Shown: piece by piece, positions 1-8,200 of the stretch
How positions within the stretch are numbered: position 1 is the stretch's first letter
Layout: every line of letters begins with the position of its first letter
Source: Lachnospiraceae bacterium
GTDB taxonomy: Bacteria; Bacillota; Clostridia; Lachnospirales; Lachnospiraceae
Reading direction: 5' to 3'
Assembly (NCBI GenBank): GCA_014804755.1
Contig: JAAUZE010000021.1
Span: 1-56,636 of the forward strand
DNA length: 56,636 nt
Program-made: the position numbers and the translations under genes
Notes under the pieces: model-generated
What the model saw: only the letters and a program-made list of their open reading frames with translations
What the model was told of the DNA's origin: nothing
Database searches by the model: none

Positions 1-383
1 CCCGCACAAAGCATGACTGCCCCCTTTACCGGAACCTCCGGATTTGCAGGGTAATATTCCATGCTTGGCCTGAAATCAGGTGGATCAAAGTAGTCGGCGG
101 ATGCAGAATAAGTTCTGGGAGCCGGCATTTTCCCTTCCTCCCAAAGATAAATAACCTGTTCTGTTCCGGGTGTGGGCACTTCCAGATGAAACCCGGCAAT
201 GTCCGTCTCACTGTCTGACCGTACCTCCGTTTCCTCATGCCCGACACCGGATGAAGGATTTTCCATTCCGGTCGGAACTTGCTCTTGCAGATCCTGACTG
301 CCGCTTTCCCTTTGACTCCCCGAACAGGCAGTAAGTACGCATACAAATAATAAACTTAAACAAATTGAAGCGAATCTTTTCAC
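1..383 (-). CDS. Lipoprotein, alpha/beta hydrolase (esterase-like), 5' part only
   Basis: This is the N-terminal 127 codons of a gene that runs off the left edge. The start is a GTG preceded by AAAGGAG about 8 bases away. The first 20 residues form a signal peptide ending in the lipobox LTAC, so the product should be lipidated and anchored outside the cytoplasmic membrane. A polar Ser/Glu-rich linker follows, then MPAPRTYSASADYFDPPDF and a stretch leading to VKGAVMLCAG. That last segment resembles the first core strand and oxyanion region of acetyl-esterase/lipase-like alpha/beta hydrolases. The nucleophile and the rest of the catalytic triad lie outside the window, so the enzyme class is inferred. 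Another minus-strand frame over the same bases (26-346) is a shadow. Confidence 0.6.
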   Translation of the reverse strand, partial: MKRFASICLSLLFVCVLTACSGSQRESGSQDLQEQVPTGMENPSSGVGHEETEVRSDSETDIAGFHLEVPTPGTEQVIYLWEEGKMPAPRTYSASADYFDPPDFRPSMEYYPANPEVPVKGAVMLCA

Positions 384-422
384 TGAAAATTCTCCTTTCC
401 CAAATATCCTGCTGCTAATTTC

Positions 423-1199
423 TCAATCATCTGTGGTCTGGTCATTCGCCCTTACCAGTTCACAGAGTGTTACATGTTCATTGCGGTATCTGGCGGCAGG
501 ATTCTTCTCCGGCCTGGAAAGGTTGAACTGTACCGCCATTTTGGGGCAGGAATGGACACAGGCATAGCATGCCTGACACTTTTCAGGATTATGGATGGCA
601 TACTGATTTTCCAAGTGGATACAGCCAGCCGGACATACCCTGGTGCAGATTCCACAGCCAACACATTCGTCAGTCACCTTAAAATCTGCCCATATCGTCT
701 CCGGCGCATTTTTCACCATCTTTAAATACATTTTATGGGCTGTTTTTTCTGCGAGGCCTGCCTTTTGAATCCCCTCCCTTTTTGTCTGGATATCAGCCTT
801 GATCTGCTCCAGATGCTTTTCCACCTGCTTATCCTTCGCCATCTGCTCGTTCATATCAAATACGGGGAGGAAATTGTCCACCATTTCAATCGAGGTAATG
901 TAATCCGCTTTCTTCCCCACACTTTGAAAAAATGAGTCAGCAATTTCAGCAGCTCCTCCATGATGTGCGCCGTAAGTCAATACAACAAACAGATAACCTG
1001 TATCAAGAAAAGCCCTGCGGATAAATTCTTTCACCATACCCGGCATTTCATGTCCATAGATCGGGCATACGATACCAATACTGTCTGCCGCAAACTCCAG
1101 CCTTTCCTGCTTTATTACCTGTGGGATGCTTATGATTTCTTCATCCAGCTCTTTTGCCACATACAGGCTGTTTCCGGTTCCTGTAAAATAAAAAATCAT
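423..1199 (-). CDS. EFR1-type flavodoxin/ferredoxin fusion protein
   Basis: A 258-residue cytoplasmic electron-transfer protein. The N-terminus (IFYFTGTGNSLYVAKEL) is a flavodoxin-like phosphate-binding loop for FMN. The C-terminal third holds two 4Fe-4S clusters: CVGCGICTRVCPAGC and, about 30 residues later, CQACYACVHSCP. This order and length fit the clostridial EFR1 family (flavodoxin domain followed by bacterioferredoxin). The start ATG has GAGGAGGGG just upstream. It is transcribed away from the LysR gene at 1400, and the two share about 200 bases of control region, which suggests the regulator controls it. The redox partner is unknown. Confidence 0.88.
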   Translation of the reverse strand: MIFYFTGTGNSLYVAKELDEEIISIPQVIKQERLEFAADSIGIVCPIYGHEMPGMVKEFIRRAFLDTGYLFVVLTYGAHHGGAAEIADSFFQSVGKKADYITSIEMVDNFLPVFDMNEQMAKDKQVEKHLEQIKADIQTKREGIQKAGLAEKTAHKMYLKMVKNAPETIWADFKVTDECVGCGICTRVCPAGCIHLENQYAIHNPEKCQACYACVHSCPKMAVQFNLSRPEKNPAARYRNEHVTLCELVRANDQTTDD

Positions 1200-1273
1200 C
1201 TCTGTCCCCTCCTCTAAGCTGTAACCATTGTATTGTAAATTGCTTTATTTGTACAATGCCAATATCGCAATCC

Positions 1274-1294
1274 AGATTCCGCAAAATGGAATCT
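1274..1294. promoter_or_regulatory. Candidate LysR operator (inverted repeat)
   Basis: A perfect dyad, AGATTCC-7 bases-GGAATCT, lies between the divergent genes. It contains the T-N11-A arrangement usual for LysR-type binding sites and sits 5 bases upstream of the -35 of the regulator promoter, where it could act on both directions. Binding is inferred. Confidence 0.5.
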
Positions 1295-1299
1295 GAACA

Positions 1300-1328
1300 T
1301 TTACTTTCTTTTTCGCATCTGCTATAAT
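1300..1328 (+). promoter_or_regulatory. Sigma-A promoter of the LysR gene
   Basis: TTTACT (1300-1305), a 17 base spacer, and TATAAT (1323-1328) preceded by TGC, giving an extended -10. The start codon of the LysR gene is about 70 bases downstream. Confidence 0.6.
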
Positions 1329-1399
1329 AAAGAACTGTCACAACAGCTCCTTTGCACAATCCAATGGCTATGCGGCAAAAAAAGAGAGGTAAATCCTTT

Positions 1400-2242
1400 A
1401 TGGTTGATTATAATATCCTGGAACAGTTTGTTACTTTTTATCAGACCGGAACCCTGTGCGAGACAGCAAAAAAAATGCATATTTCCCAGCCCGCGCTGAC
1501 AAGAAATATGCAGAAATTAGAAGCTATGTTTGAAGTCCCTTTATTTCACCGCACCAAAAACAGTATTTCCTTAAATGAAACCGGGCTTCTGGCTGCAGAA
1601 GATGCGGCGATGCTGTTGAAGCAGACTGAAAATATGCTCCGGCATGCCCGCGATTTCGACCGTGCTGGCAGGACTATCAAGCTTGGCTCCTGTACACCCG
1701 CCCATGTTGCGGAAATCATACAACGCATCACTGCTTTTTATCCAACAGCTGCCATTGCATCAGAAGTAAAAGACATCCCCCGGCTCCTTGAGGGGATAAA
1801 GGATGAAACCTACCAGTTTGTGCTACTTCCTTTCTGTCCGGAAGATGATGATTTATATTACAGGAAATGGGGCGAAGAACATTTATCCTTCCTTCTTCCA
1901 AAACGGCATCGTTTTGCCCACAGGAAACACTTAAGCGTTTCCGAAATGAACGGAGAAAATATGCTCCTGTTTCATGACATTGGTTTTTGGCATGATCTGG
2001 TGGTGGATAAAATGCCGGATTCCCGTTTTCTTATCCAGACAGAGCGTTACACTTTTTTAGAGCTGATTGAAAATTCCACGATGCCAAGTTTCGCTACGGA
2101 CTCTTTCCGTGATATATTTCCCGGTGCTTCACCCGCAACAGACCGTATCGCAGTGCCTATCACAGATCCTGAGTTCAATGTCAGCTACTATTTGGTTTGC
2201 AGTAAAGCAAACCAAAACAAATTAAACGCATTGTTCCAGTAA
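1400..2242 (+). CDS. LysR family transcriptional regulator
   Basis: A 280-residue DNA-binding regulator. Residues 1-60 form the winged helix-turn-helix (DYNILEQFVTFYQTGTLCET, then HISQPALTRNMQKLE), typical of LysR proteins, followed by the linker helix and a substrate-binding-like effector domain. I chose the ATG at 1400 because GAGAGGT precedes it and the domain begins directly; the in-frame ATG at 1352 would add 16 unusual residues. It is divergent from the EFR1-type gene, the likely target. The effector is unknown. Confidence 0.88.
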   Translation: MVDYNILEQFVTFYQTGTLCETAKKMHISQPALTRNMQKLEAMFEVPLFHRTKNSISLNETGLLAAEDAAMLLKQTENMLRHARDFDRAGRTIKLGSCTPAHVAEIIQRITAFYPTAAIASEVKDIPRLLEGIKDETYQFVLLPFCPEDDDLYYRKWGEEHLSFLLPKRHRFAHRKHLSVSEMNGENMLLFHDIGFWHDLVVDKMPDSRFLIQTERYTFLELIENSTMPSFATDSFRDIFPGASPATDRIAVPITDPEFNVSYYLVCSKANQNKLNALFQ

Positions 2243-2468
2243 TCCGGCTTATACTTATTCAATTTACAGCATCAGGAACAATTCCTATTTCCTGTGTATT
2301 GAACTTATTATTTGACACCATTTCTTTGCTGATTCTATTATAAGCAATCTATTTTATCAGGCAGACTTTTTATGTATTTCAAGCTGTCTCGTTTCTGTCA
2401 ATTTTGTAGTTGCTTTTCCTCCTGTTCAGAGTTGACATACACCAACCGCGAAAGGAGGAAACGTTCTT

Positions 2469-2543
2469 ATGGACAAAAAATCTACATTGTACCAACTGAT
2501 GGGTATGCGCATGAATGGCATCATTCACCCACTTCACCGGTAA
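2469..2543 (+). other. Short ORF with strong ribosome binding site, probable truncated gene start
   Basis: A 24-codon ORF (begins MDKKSTLYQLMGMRMNGI) has an excellent AGGAGG 10 bases upstream but stops after HPLHR. It looks like the 5' end of a gene cut off when the adjoining island was acquired or rearranged. The first residues faintly recall the start of IstB-like transposition ATPases, but this is too short to claim. It is on the opposite strand from the cargo genes that follow. Confidence 0.3.
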
Positions 2544-2784
2544 AACGTCCGAGGAGGCAGGAAAAACGCCCACATCCATGTTCTGGGCTTTCACAGGGGC
2601 TGTTCCCGTCAGGAGGCCCGCAGTCCCCCTGCCCTTCTGTCTGCCCGCTGCCGCATCCCTGCACCTTCGGCAGTTTCAGCCTGCTCACGGATATCCCGCC
2701 CTTTCTCGGCCTGAAACCCGGAACCTGCTGCATCTGTGCCTCCATCCCTGCAAGCGGCATGTCACTCATAAATTTAGATGCCAT
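2521..2784 (-). CDS. Small hypothetical protein of mobile-element type
   Basis: An 87-residue ORF beginning MASKFMSDMPLAGMEAQM, preceded closely by GGATGGAGG. The N-terminal 30 residues (MPLAGMEAQMQQVPGFRPR) look like short passenger proteins seen in clostridial conjugative elements. The C-terminal half is rich in Gly, Cys and Pro and may be out of register with the original gene. It follows the 2906-3370 gene on the same strand. No function can be assigned. Confidence 0.4.
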   Translation of the reverse strand: MASKFMSDMPLAGMEAQMQQVPGFRPRKGGISVSRLKLPKVQGCGSGQTEGQGDCGPPDGNSPCESPEHGCGRFSCLLGRFTGEVGE

Positions 2785-2905
2785 CTTCCTCCATCCTTTC
2801 TATCTTTTTGCCCTGCCGCCGCAGGGCAGTAAAAAACGGCCAAGCCTCCGCCATAACGGAAAGCCTGGCCGCATCCTGCGGCGGCAGCTTGGTGCCAATT
2901 CCTGT

Positions 2906-3370
2906 TTATTCTATCCCGCCCATACCCATAGCCTCCTGCATACATTGCTGTCCCGCATCCTCTCTCAATGCCGTACTGACAAGTTCTGCAAATTTTTCCC
3001 CATCCATGCAGACAGCCCTGAAACGTGTACCAAAATCCTCCAACAGGGCCAGGCTTTCCGCATAGCAGAAGAATCCGCCGGCTTCGCAATCGTATTGTAT
3101 CCTACTGCTTTTAGGATCACTTTCGAATGCTTTCTCAAAGACGGTCTGCCACTCATACCCATTTCCATGGGTAAACAGCCCCAAATCATCCACAACCGGT
3201 TCACCGATTTCCAGTGCATAGCGGTCAAACGCATCCTGCCCAAAGTCCTTATAATCCCCTTCCAGGAAAGAAAAGGCAAGGCATAAGCTGTATTTACCGT
3301 TCTCATGGTCGACAATGTAAAAAGGGCGATTTTCTGTGTTGAATTTGTTGATCCTCTGTTTGATATCCAT
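2906..3370 (-). CDS. Hypothetical mobile-element cargo protein (DUF6329-like)
   Basis: A 154-residue acidic protein, MDIKQRINKFNTENRPFYIV at its start, with no membrane segment or signal. The pattern FYIVDHENGKYSLCLAF, then HGNGYEW, then FDCEAGGFFCY-like QYDCEAGGFFCY is one I associate with a family in Firmicutes integrative conjugative elements; the DUF number is from memory. I chose the ATG at 3370 because GGAGGG lies 8 bases upstream; an in-frame ATG at 3442 has no such site. It sits between two other small cargo-type genes on the same strand. Function unknown. Confidence 0.6.
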   Translation of the reverse strand: MDIKQRINKFNTENRPFYIVDHENGKYSLCLAFSFLEGDYKDFGQDAFDRYALEIGEPVVDDLGLFTHGNGYEWQTVFEKAFESDPKSSRIQYDCEAGGFFCYAESLALLEDFGTRFRAVCMDGEKFAELVSTALREDAGQQCMQEAMGMGGIE

Positions 3371-3451
3371 TCCTATACCCTCCATCCTGTTAAACGGCTT
3401 TTTGCAATAAAAAGACCATGCACTCCATAAATGAAAGTGCATGGCTGCTCT

Positions 3452-3670
3452 TTAAGTAAAGTTTACCATATTAACTGTCCGACATATTTTTCGGTAGCCA
3501 TTCCCCTTGAGGATAATGTCTGCGCTGTGGCGTACTTTCCGTCTCAGGTATTTCTTGTTCAGTGAAATCCCCCGTTTCAGTTCCCCTCGGTAACTGTATG
3601 AGCCGTTTCCCCGCCGCCAGCAGTTACGTTTCTCTCTCGCCGTTCCAGGCATCCTTTCTTGCTGTGCCAT
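3452..3670 (-). CDS. Small basic protein of conjugative-element type
   Basis: A 72-residue, strongly basic protein with ribosome site GGAGG. The core RGELKRGISLNKKYLRRKVRH followed by GYRKICRTVNMVNFT at the C-terminus matches, from memory, a short ORF repeatedly found near relaxase genes in clostridial mobile elements. Its presence with no relaxase or integrase in the window suggests a remnant. It may bind nucleic acid, but that is only a guess from charge. Confidence 0.55.
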   Translation of the reverse strand: MAQQERMPGTAREKRNCWRRGNGSYSYRGELKRGISLNKKYLRRKVRHSADIILKGNGYRKICRTVNMVNFT

Positions 3671-3796
3671 ACTGTTCTGCCTCCTTTCCTCTTTTTCAGG
3701 ACAACACTATACCATCTTCCTTGAAAAATGCTACCCCCAAAACAAAGATTGATATATATGTTGCTGATTTAGGCAGCATTTGCAGACAACTCCATC

Positions 3797-4249
3797 TCAT
3801 TCAATAGGTTTTATTATGTTCTTCTGAAACTTCTCCGGTACTTCATAATTTTTAAGATGTTCATAACCAGCCAGTTCTTTATTTCCACTTGAGTCAACAC
3901 GATAAACCAGCTCATCATATCCTAAAGGATTATGCGCCCCTACCTGTGGTGTAACACCGAATTTAACAGAAATAAATCCCGGCTCTTTTTTTCCGATATC
4001 CACAATGATTACTTCATAATTATAAACCGCAATTTCTCCCGAATAATATTCCGAATAGAACCCCTTAATCTCCTTTGTGATATCTTCAATAAATAATGCT
4101 ATGACCAGTTCGTCCTTTATTTCTTCCTTTGTTATAGAATCCACATTAAATGTTTCTATAGTTGATTTTCTATTTCTATTACCAAGGCCGAACAGCAAAA
4201 AGGCCAGCAATATCAGCAGGCAGACAATTATTAACCTATACTTTTTCAT
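3797..4249 (-). CDS. DUF3888-like exported or membrane-anchored protein
   Basis: A 150-residue protein. Residues 5-22 (LIIVCLLILLAFLLFGLG) form a single hydrophobic segment, a signal anchor or uncleaved signal peptide; there is no lipobox. The outer part (ELVIALFIEDITKEIKGFYS, then VKFGVTPQVGAHNPLGYDEL) has the features of DUF3888, a small extracytoplasmic domain of Firmicutes. It is more AT-rich than the flanking core genes and stands alone on the minus strand. Function unknown. Confidence 0.6.
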   Translation of the reverse strand: MKKYRLIIVCLLILLAFLLFGLGNRNRKSTIETFNVDSITKEEIKDELVIALFIEDITKEIKGFYSEYYSGEIAVYNYEVIIVDIGKKEPGFISVKFGVTPQVGAHNPLGYDELVYRVDSSGNKELAGYEHLKNYEVPEKFQKNIIKPIE

Positions 4250-4688
4250 AAGACTCCATGTTTTTTATTACTATATCTACACTATGAACCTCTGCAATAT
4301 TCATCATCATTAATAAATTTCGCAAACCTTTCAGCGAAACTACAAACAATTTAGCAAAACCCATACAATTCCCCTTAAACCACAAAAACAATGTAACTTT
4401 CAGACCTATATAGTGCCAAAAATGCCGTATTTTACAAAGGTTCTGAGGTTTTCGCTACTTTATCCACCGGGAACCAAGACACCGGAATAACTTACAAACA
4501 TCATTCATCACTTTGATTAATTTAGGCAATAAAAAACGGCTTCAGAGCTATGCCCTTCCACCTGCTTCTGTTTTCCTTTATTCTGATAACGCTATACACA
4601 TATTAGGCTCTATTTGTGTATGGTGTTCCCTTTTTCCTCTTTTTTTGAACGCTATGCACACAATACACAATTAAAACCATACTCCATT
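4250..4688. other. AT-rich intergenic stretch, no gene seen
   Basis: About 440 bases without a convincing ORF. It should hold the promoter of the DUF3888-like gene and contains the repeated AACGCTATRCACA motifs described separately. Composition is clearly richer in A and T than the polC side. Confidence 0.4.
4588..4670. repeat. Repeated AACGCTATRCACA motifs, direct and inverted
   Basis: AACGCTATACACA (4588-4600) faces an imperfect inverted copy TGTGTATGGTGTT (4614-4626), and a direct copy AACGCTATGCACA starts near 4649. The arrangement could be an operator, an att-like junction or leftover element end; no neighbouring protein explains it. Confidence 0.3.
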
Positions 4689-4826
4689 TTAGGAATACTC
4701 ATTAAAAATATCCCGTTTGCACGGATTTAAGTCCCGCTTTTCAATAAATGGTTCACAATCCAGCATCTCCTGAACAAACGGTACGATCTCCCGATCAAAA
4801 ATCTCATCAAACAATTCTCTTTTCAT
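4689..4826 (-). CDS. Short hypothetical ORF (45 residues)
   Basis: A 45-codon ORF (MKRELFDEIFDREIVPFVQE at the start) begins 21 bases after the stop of the preceding ORF on the same strand, so the two could be co-translated. The ribosome site is weak (AGAAAG). The peptide is charged and has no recognisable domain. It may be a real small protein of the island or chance. Confidence 0.3.
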   Translation of the reverse strand: MKRELFDEIFDREIVPFVQEMLDCEPFIEKRDLNPCKRDIFNEYS

Positions 4827-4847
4827 ACACAATCTTTCTGCCGCCGG

Positions 4848-5015
4848 TTATTTTTCCTGTGCAATGACCTTCCGATATGCTTTGTAGGCATCCTCTATCT
4901 TGTAATCACGATTGTGTGACGTGAGTTCCTTTGACATATACTGCTCATAAGTAACTTTTTTTCCCAGACTCTTATCGTCCTGCAAATAGCCCTGTAACCC
5001 CTTTGCTTTTCCCAT
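4848..5015 (-). CDS. Small hypothetical protein (55 residues)
   Basis: A soluble, charged 55-residue protein starting MGKAKGLQGYLQDDKSLGKK. I preferred the ATG at 5015 because AGAGGAAAA lies 8 bases upstream; the longer frame to 5102 adds residues that read like non-coding sequence. No domain recognised. It lies between polC and the AT-rich island. Confidence 0.4.
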   Translation of the reverse strand: MGKAKGLQGYLQDDKSLGKKVTYEQYMSKELTSHNRDYKIEDAYKAYRKVIAQEK

Positions 5016-5126
5016 GACATTTTCCTCTTTTGTCCGAAAGCCCGACTCGGAGATTTCTCCCGATCGGACTTTTGACGGTCTGAACCTATGCATTTTTTTC
5101 ATTATGCCATAATCTCGACTACTTGC

Positions 5127-5219
5127 CTACCCTATCATAAGTCCTAATTTTGCCCTCCGGATCTCAATACAATATGGATAACGACATGTCCTGCAGGATT
5201 GATGACATCCAACGTTCAT
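5127..5219 (-). CDS. Possible Cys-rich mini-protein (30 residues)
   Basis: An ORF of 30 codons just after polC reads CHQSCRTCRYPYC near its start, a spacing that could bind zinc. There is no ribosome site, so translation is doubtful; it may be a fragment of a longer zinc-ribbon-like gene. Confidence 0.2.
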   Translation of the reverse strand: MNVGCHQSCRTCRYPYCIEIRRAKLGLMIG

Positions 5220-5228
5220 AAATATGCA

Positions 5229-8200
5229 TTACGACACAAAATCAAACAGGCTGAGCTGATTGGAAAGCGGGATATCGCCGAGCAGACCCATTTCCGCCAT
5301 CTCGTCCACGCATTTCTTCGGCGTCTTCGTCCGGTCATAAAAATCGTCCCGGGATAAAAAAGGACCGTCCTTTGCCGCCTCGACAATCGCGTCCGCGATC
5401 GCCTCCGATACGCCGTCAATGCTCGTTAAAGCCGGCATGATCTTTCCGTCGTCCGTCACCGTAAATAAACGCGACTGCGCCTTAAAAATATCGATCGGCT
5501 CAAATTCATAGCCGCGCGCATACATTTCCTGTACGATCTTCATGTCGCCGTACGCATCCTGCTCCTTGTTGGCGAGCGTGTCCATGCGCTTTTTATAATC
5601 GCTCATGATGCTCTCTAAATGCGCCCGTCCCCTGCACATGAGCGAATAGGAAAACGCTTTTGCACGGATGGAAAAATACGCAGCGTAATAAGCCAACGGA
5701 TAATTGACCTTACAGTAAGCGATGCGCCACGCCATCATGACATACGCGGCGGCATGCGCCTTCGGGAACATGTACTTGATTTTTTTGCACGACCAGATAT
5801 ACCAGTCCGGCACGTCATGCTCTAACATGACCTGCTCCATCTCATCGGTTAAGCCTTTTCCCTTCCGCACCTTCTCCATGATCGTAAACGCCTGCTCGCT
5901 CTCGATTCCTTTTTGAATGAGATAGATCATAATGTCGTCACGAGTGCAGATCGCAGTGGAGATCGTCGCCTTTCCTTCCTCGATCAGCGTCTGCGCATTG
6001 CCGAGCCACACGTCCGTTCCGTGGGATAGCCCGGAAATCCGCACCAGATCGGAAAAGGACTGCGGCTTTGTGTCCTTTAACATCTGAATGACGAACTCGG
6101 TTCCGAACTCGGGAATCCCGAGCGAGCCCATCTCACATCCGCCGATCTCATCCGGCGTGATGCCGAGCGCCTCCGTCGAGGAAAATAAAGACATGACCTG
6201 CTTATCGTCTAACGGAATCTTCGTTGGATCGACACCCGTTAAGTCCTGAAGCATTCGGATCATCGTCGGATCATCGTGCCCGAGAATGTCAAGCTTCAGC
6301 AGGTTATGGTCAATGGAGTGATAGTCAAAATGCGTCGTGATGATCGGCGTTGTCATATCATTCGCGGGATGCTGCACCGGCGTAAATGAGTTGATCTCCT
6401 CCCCGACCGGAAGCACAACGATGCCGCCCGGATGCTGTCCGGTTGTGCGCCTGACGCCCGTACAGCCGATGGAAAGGCGGTTGATCTCGCTTGCGCGCTT
6501 CTTGACACCGCGCTCCTCAAAATACTTGCGTACATAACCGTACGCCGTTTTATCCGCGACCGCGCCGATCGTACCCGCGCGGTAAGTCTGTCCGTAGCCG
6601 AAAATGACTTCCGTATATTTATGCGCCTTACTCTGATATTCACCGGAAAAATTTAAGTCAATATCCGGCTCTTTGTTGCCCTTAAATCCTAAGAACGTCT
6701 CAAACGGGATGTCAAATCCGTCCTTGACGAGCGGCTTGCCGCATTTCGGACAGATCTTATCCGGCATATCACAGCCGCTCCTGCCGGAAAACGCCGCAAC
6801 CTCCTCGGAATCAAAATCGGTATAGAAACAATTGGCGCAGCGGTAATGCGGCGCAAGGGAATTGACCTCCGTGATCCCCGCCATAAACGCCACGAACGAG
6901 GAGCCGACCGAACCGCGCGAACCGACCAGATAGCCGTCCTCGACCGACTTCCACACTAGCTTCTGCGCAATGATATACATAACGGCAAAGCCGTTTGAGA
7001 TAATGGAGTTTAATTCTCTTTTGAGCCGCTTCTTCACGATCTCAGGCAGATTTTCCCCGTAAAGCTCATGCGCTCTGTTATAACAGATGTCCGTTAAGAT
7101 CTGGTCGCTGTTTTCAATGACCGGCGGACACTTGTCAGGGCGCACGGGCGATATGTACTCGCACATATCCGCAATGAGATTCGTATTCGTGATCACGATC
7201 TCTTCCGCCTTTTCGGGCGGCAGATAAGAAAATTCCGCAAGCATTTCCTCCGTTGTCCGAAGATAGAGCGGCGCCTGCTCATCCGCGTCCGGAAATCCCT
7301 GCCCCGCCATCAGGATGCGGCGGTAGATTTCATCCTCAGGGTTCAAAAAATGAACGTCGCAGGTCGCAACGACGGGCTTGCAAAACTGCTCGCCGAGCGC
7401 AATGATCTTTTTGTTTAAGGCGATCAGATCTTCCTCGCTGTTTACATTCGAAATCTTTTCGTCTCGGATCATAAACCGGTTATTGCCGATCGGCTGCACC
7501 TCAAGATAATCATAAAACCGGACGATCCGGCTGATATCCTCCTCCGACTTTTCCTCCACGATCGCGCGGAACAGCTCTCCCGCCTCGCACGCGCTTCCAA
7601 TGATCAGACCCTCGCGGTATTTCATGAGGAGACTTTTCGGCATTTTCGGGCGGCGGCTGAAATAGTTTAAATGCGATTCCGAGATCAACTTGTATAAGTT
7701 GATGCGCCCCGTATCATTTTTTGCCAAAACAATGACGTGGTATGCATGCAGCTTTCTGACCGCCTCCACGTTTGATGCGCCGAGCGCATTGATCTTAGAA
7801 AGGTCGTCCGCGCCCTGCTCTTTGCACATTGCAAGAAACCGGACGAAGATCTCCGCCGTCGCTTCCGCATCATTGACTGCGCGGTGATGTCCCTCCAGTG
7901 AAATATTCAATTTCTTACAGATCGTATCGAGCGTGAATTTATTTAATTCCGGCAGCAGGGCACGCGCAAGAGCGACCGTATCTAAATAGGTATAATCCGT
8001 GCCAAAGCCCTGCCTTTTACAATTCTCCTTCAAAAAGCTCATATCGAAATCCGCATTGTGCGCCACCATTACCGCACCTTCGCAGAAGGAAACGAACTCC
8101 GGCAATATCTGTTCGATCATGGGTGCGTCCATCACCATGCTGTCATGGATGTTCGTCAGTTTTTCAATTTCATACGGAATCGGCACATCGGGATTCACAA

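Noticed and set aside
2372-3286. Plus-strand ORF of 304 codons across the cargo genes
   Set aside because: Pro/Ser/His-rich, no proper start context, and opposite to three ORFs with good ribosome sites.
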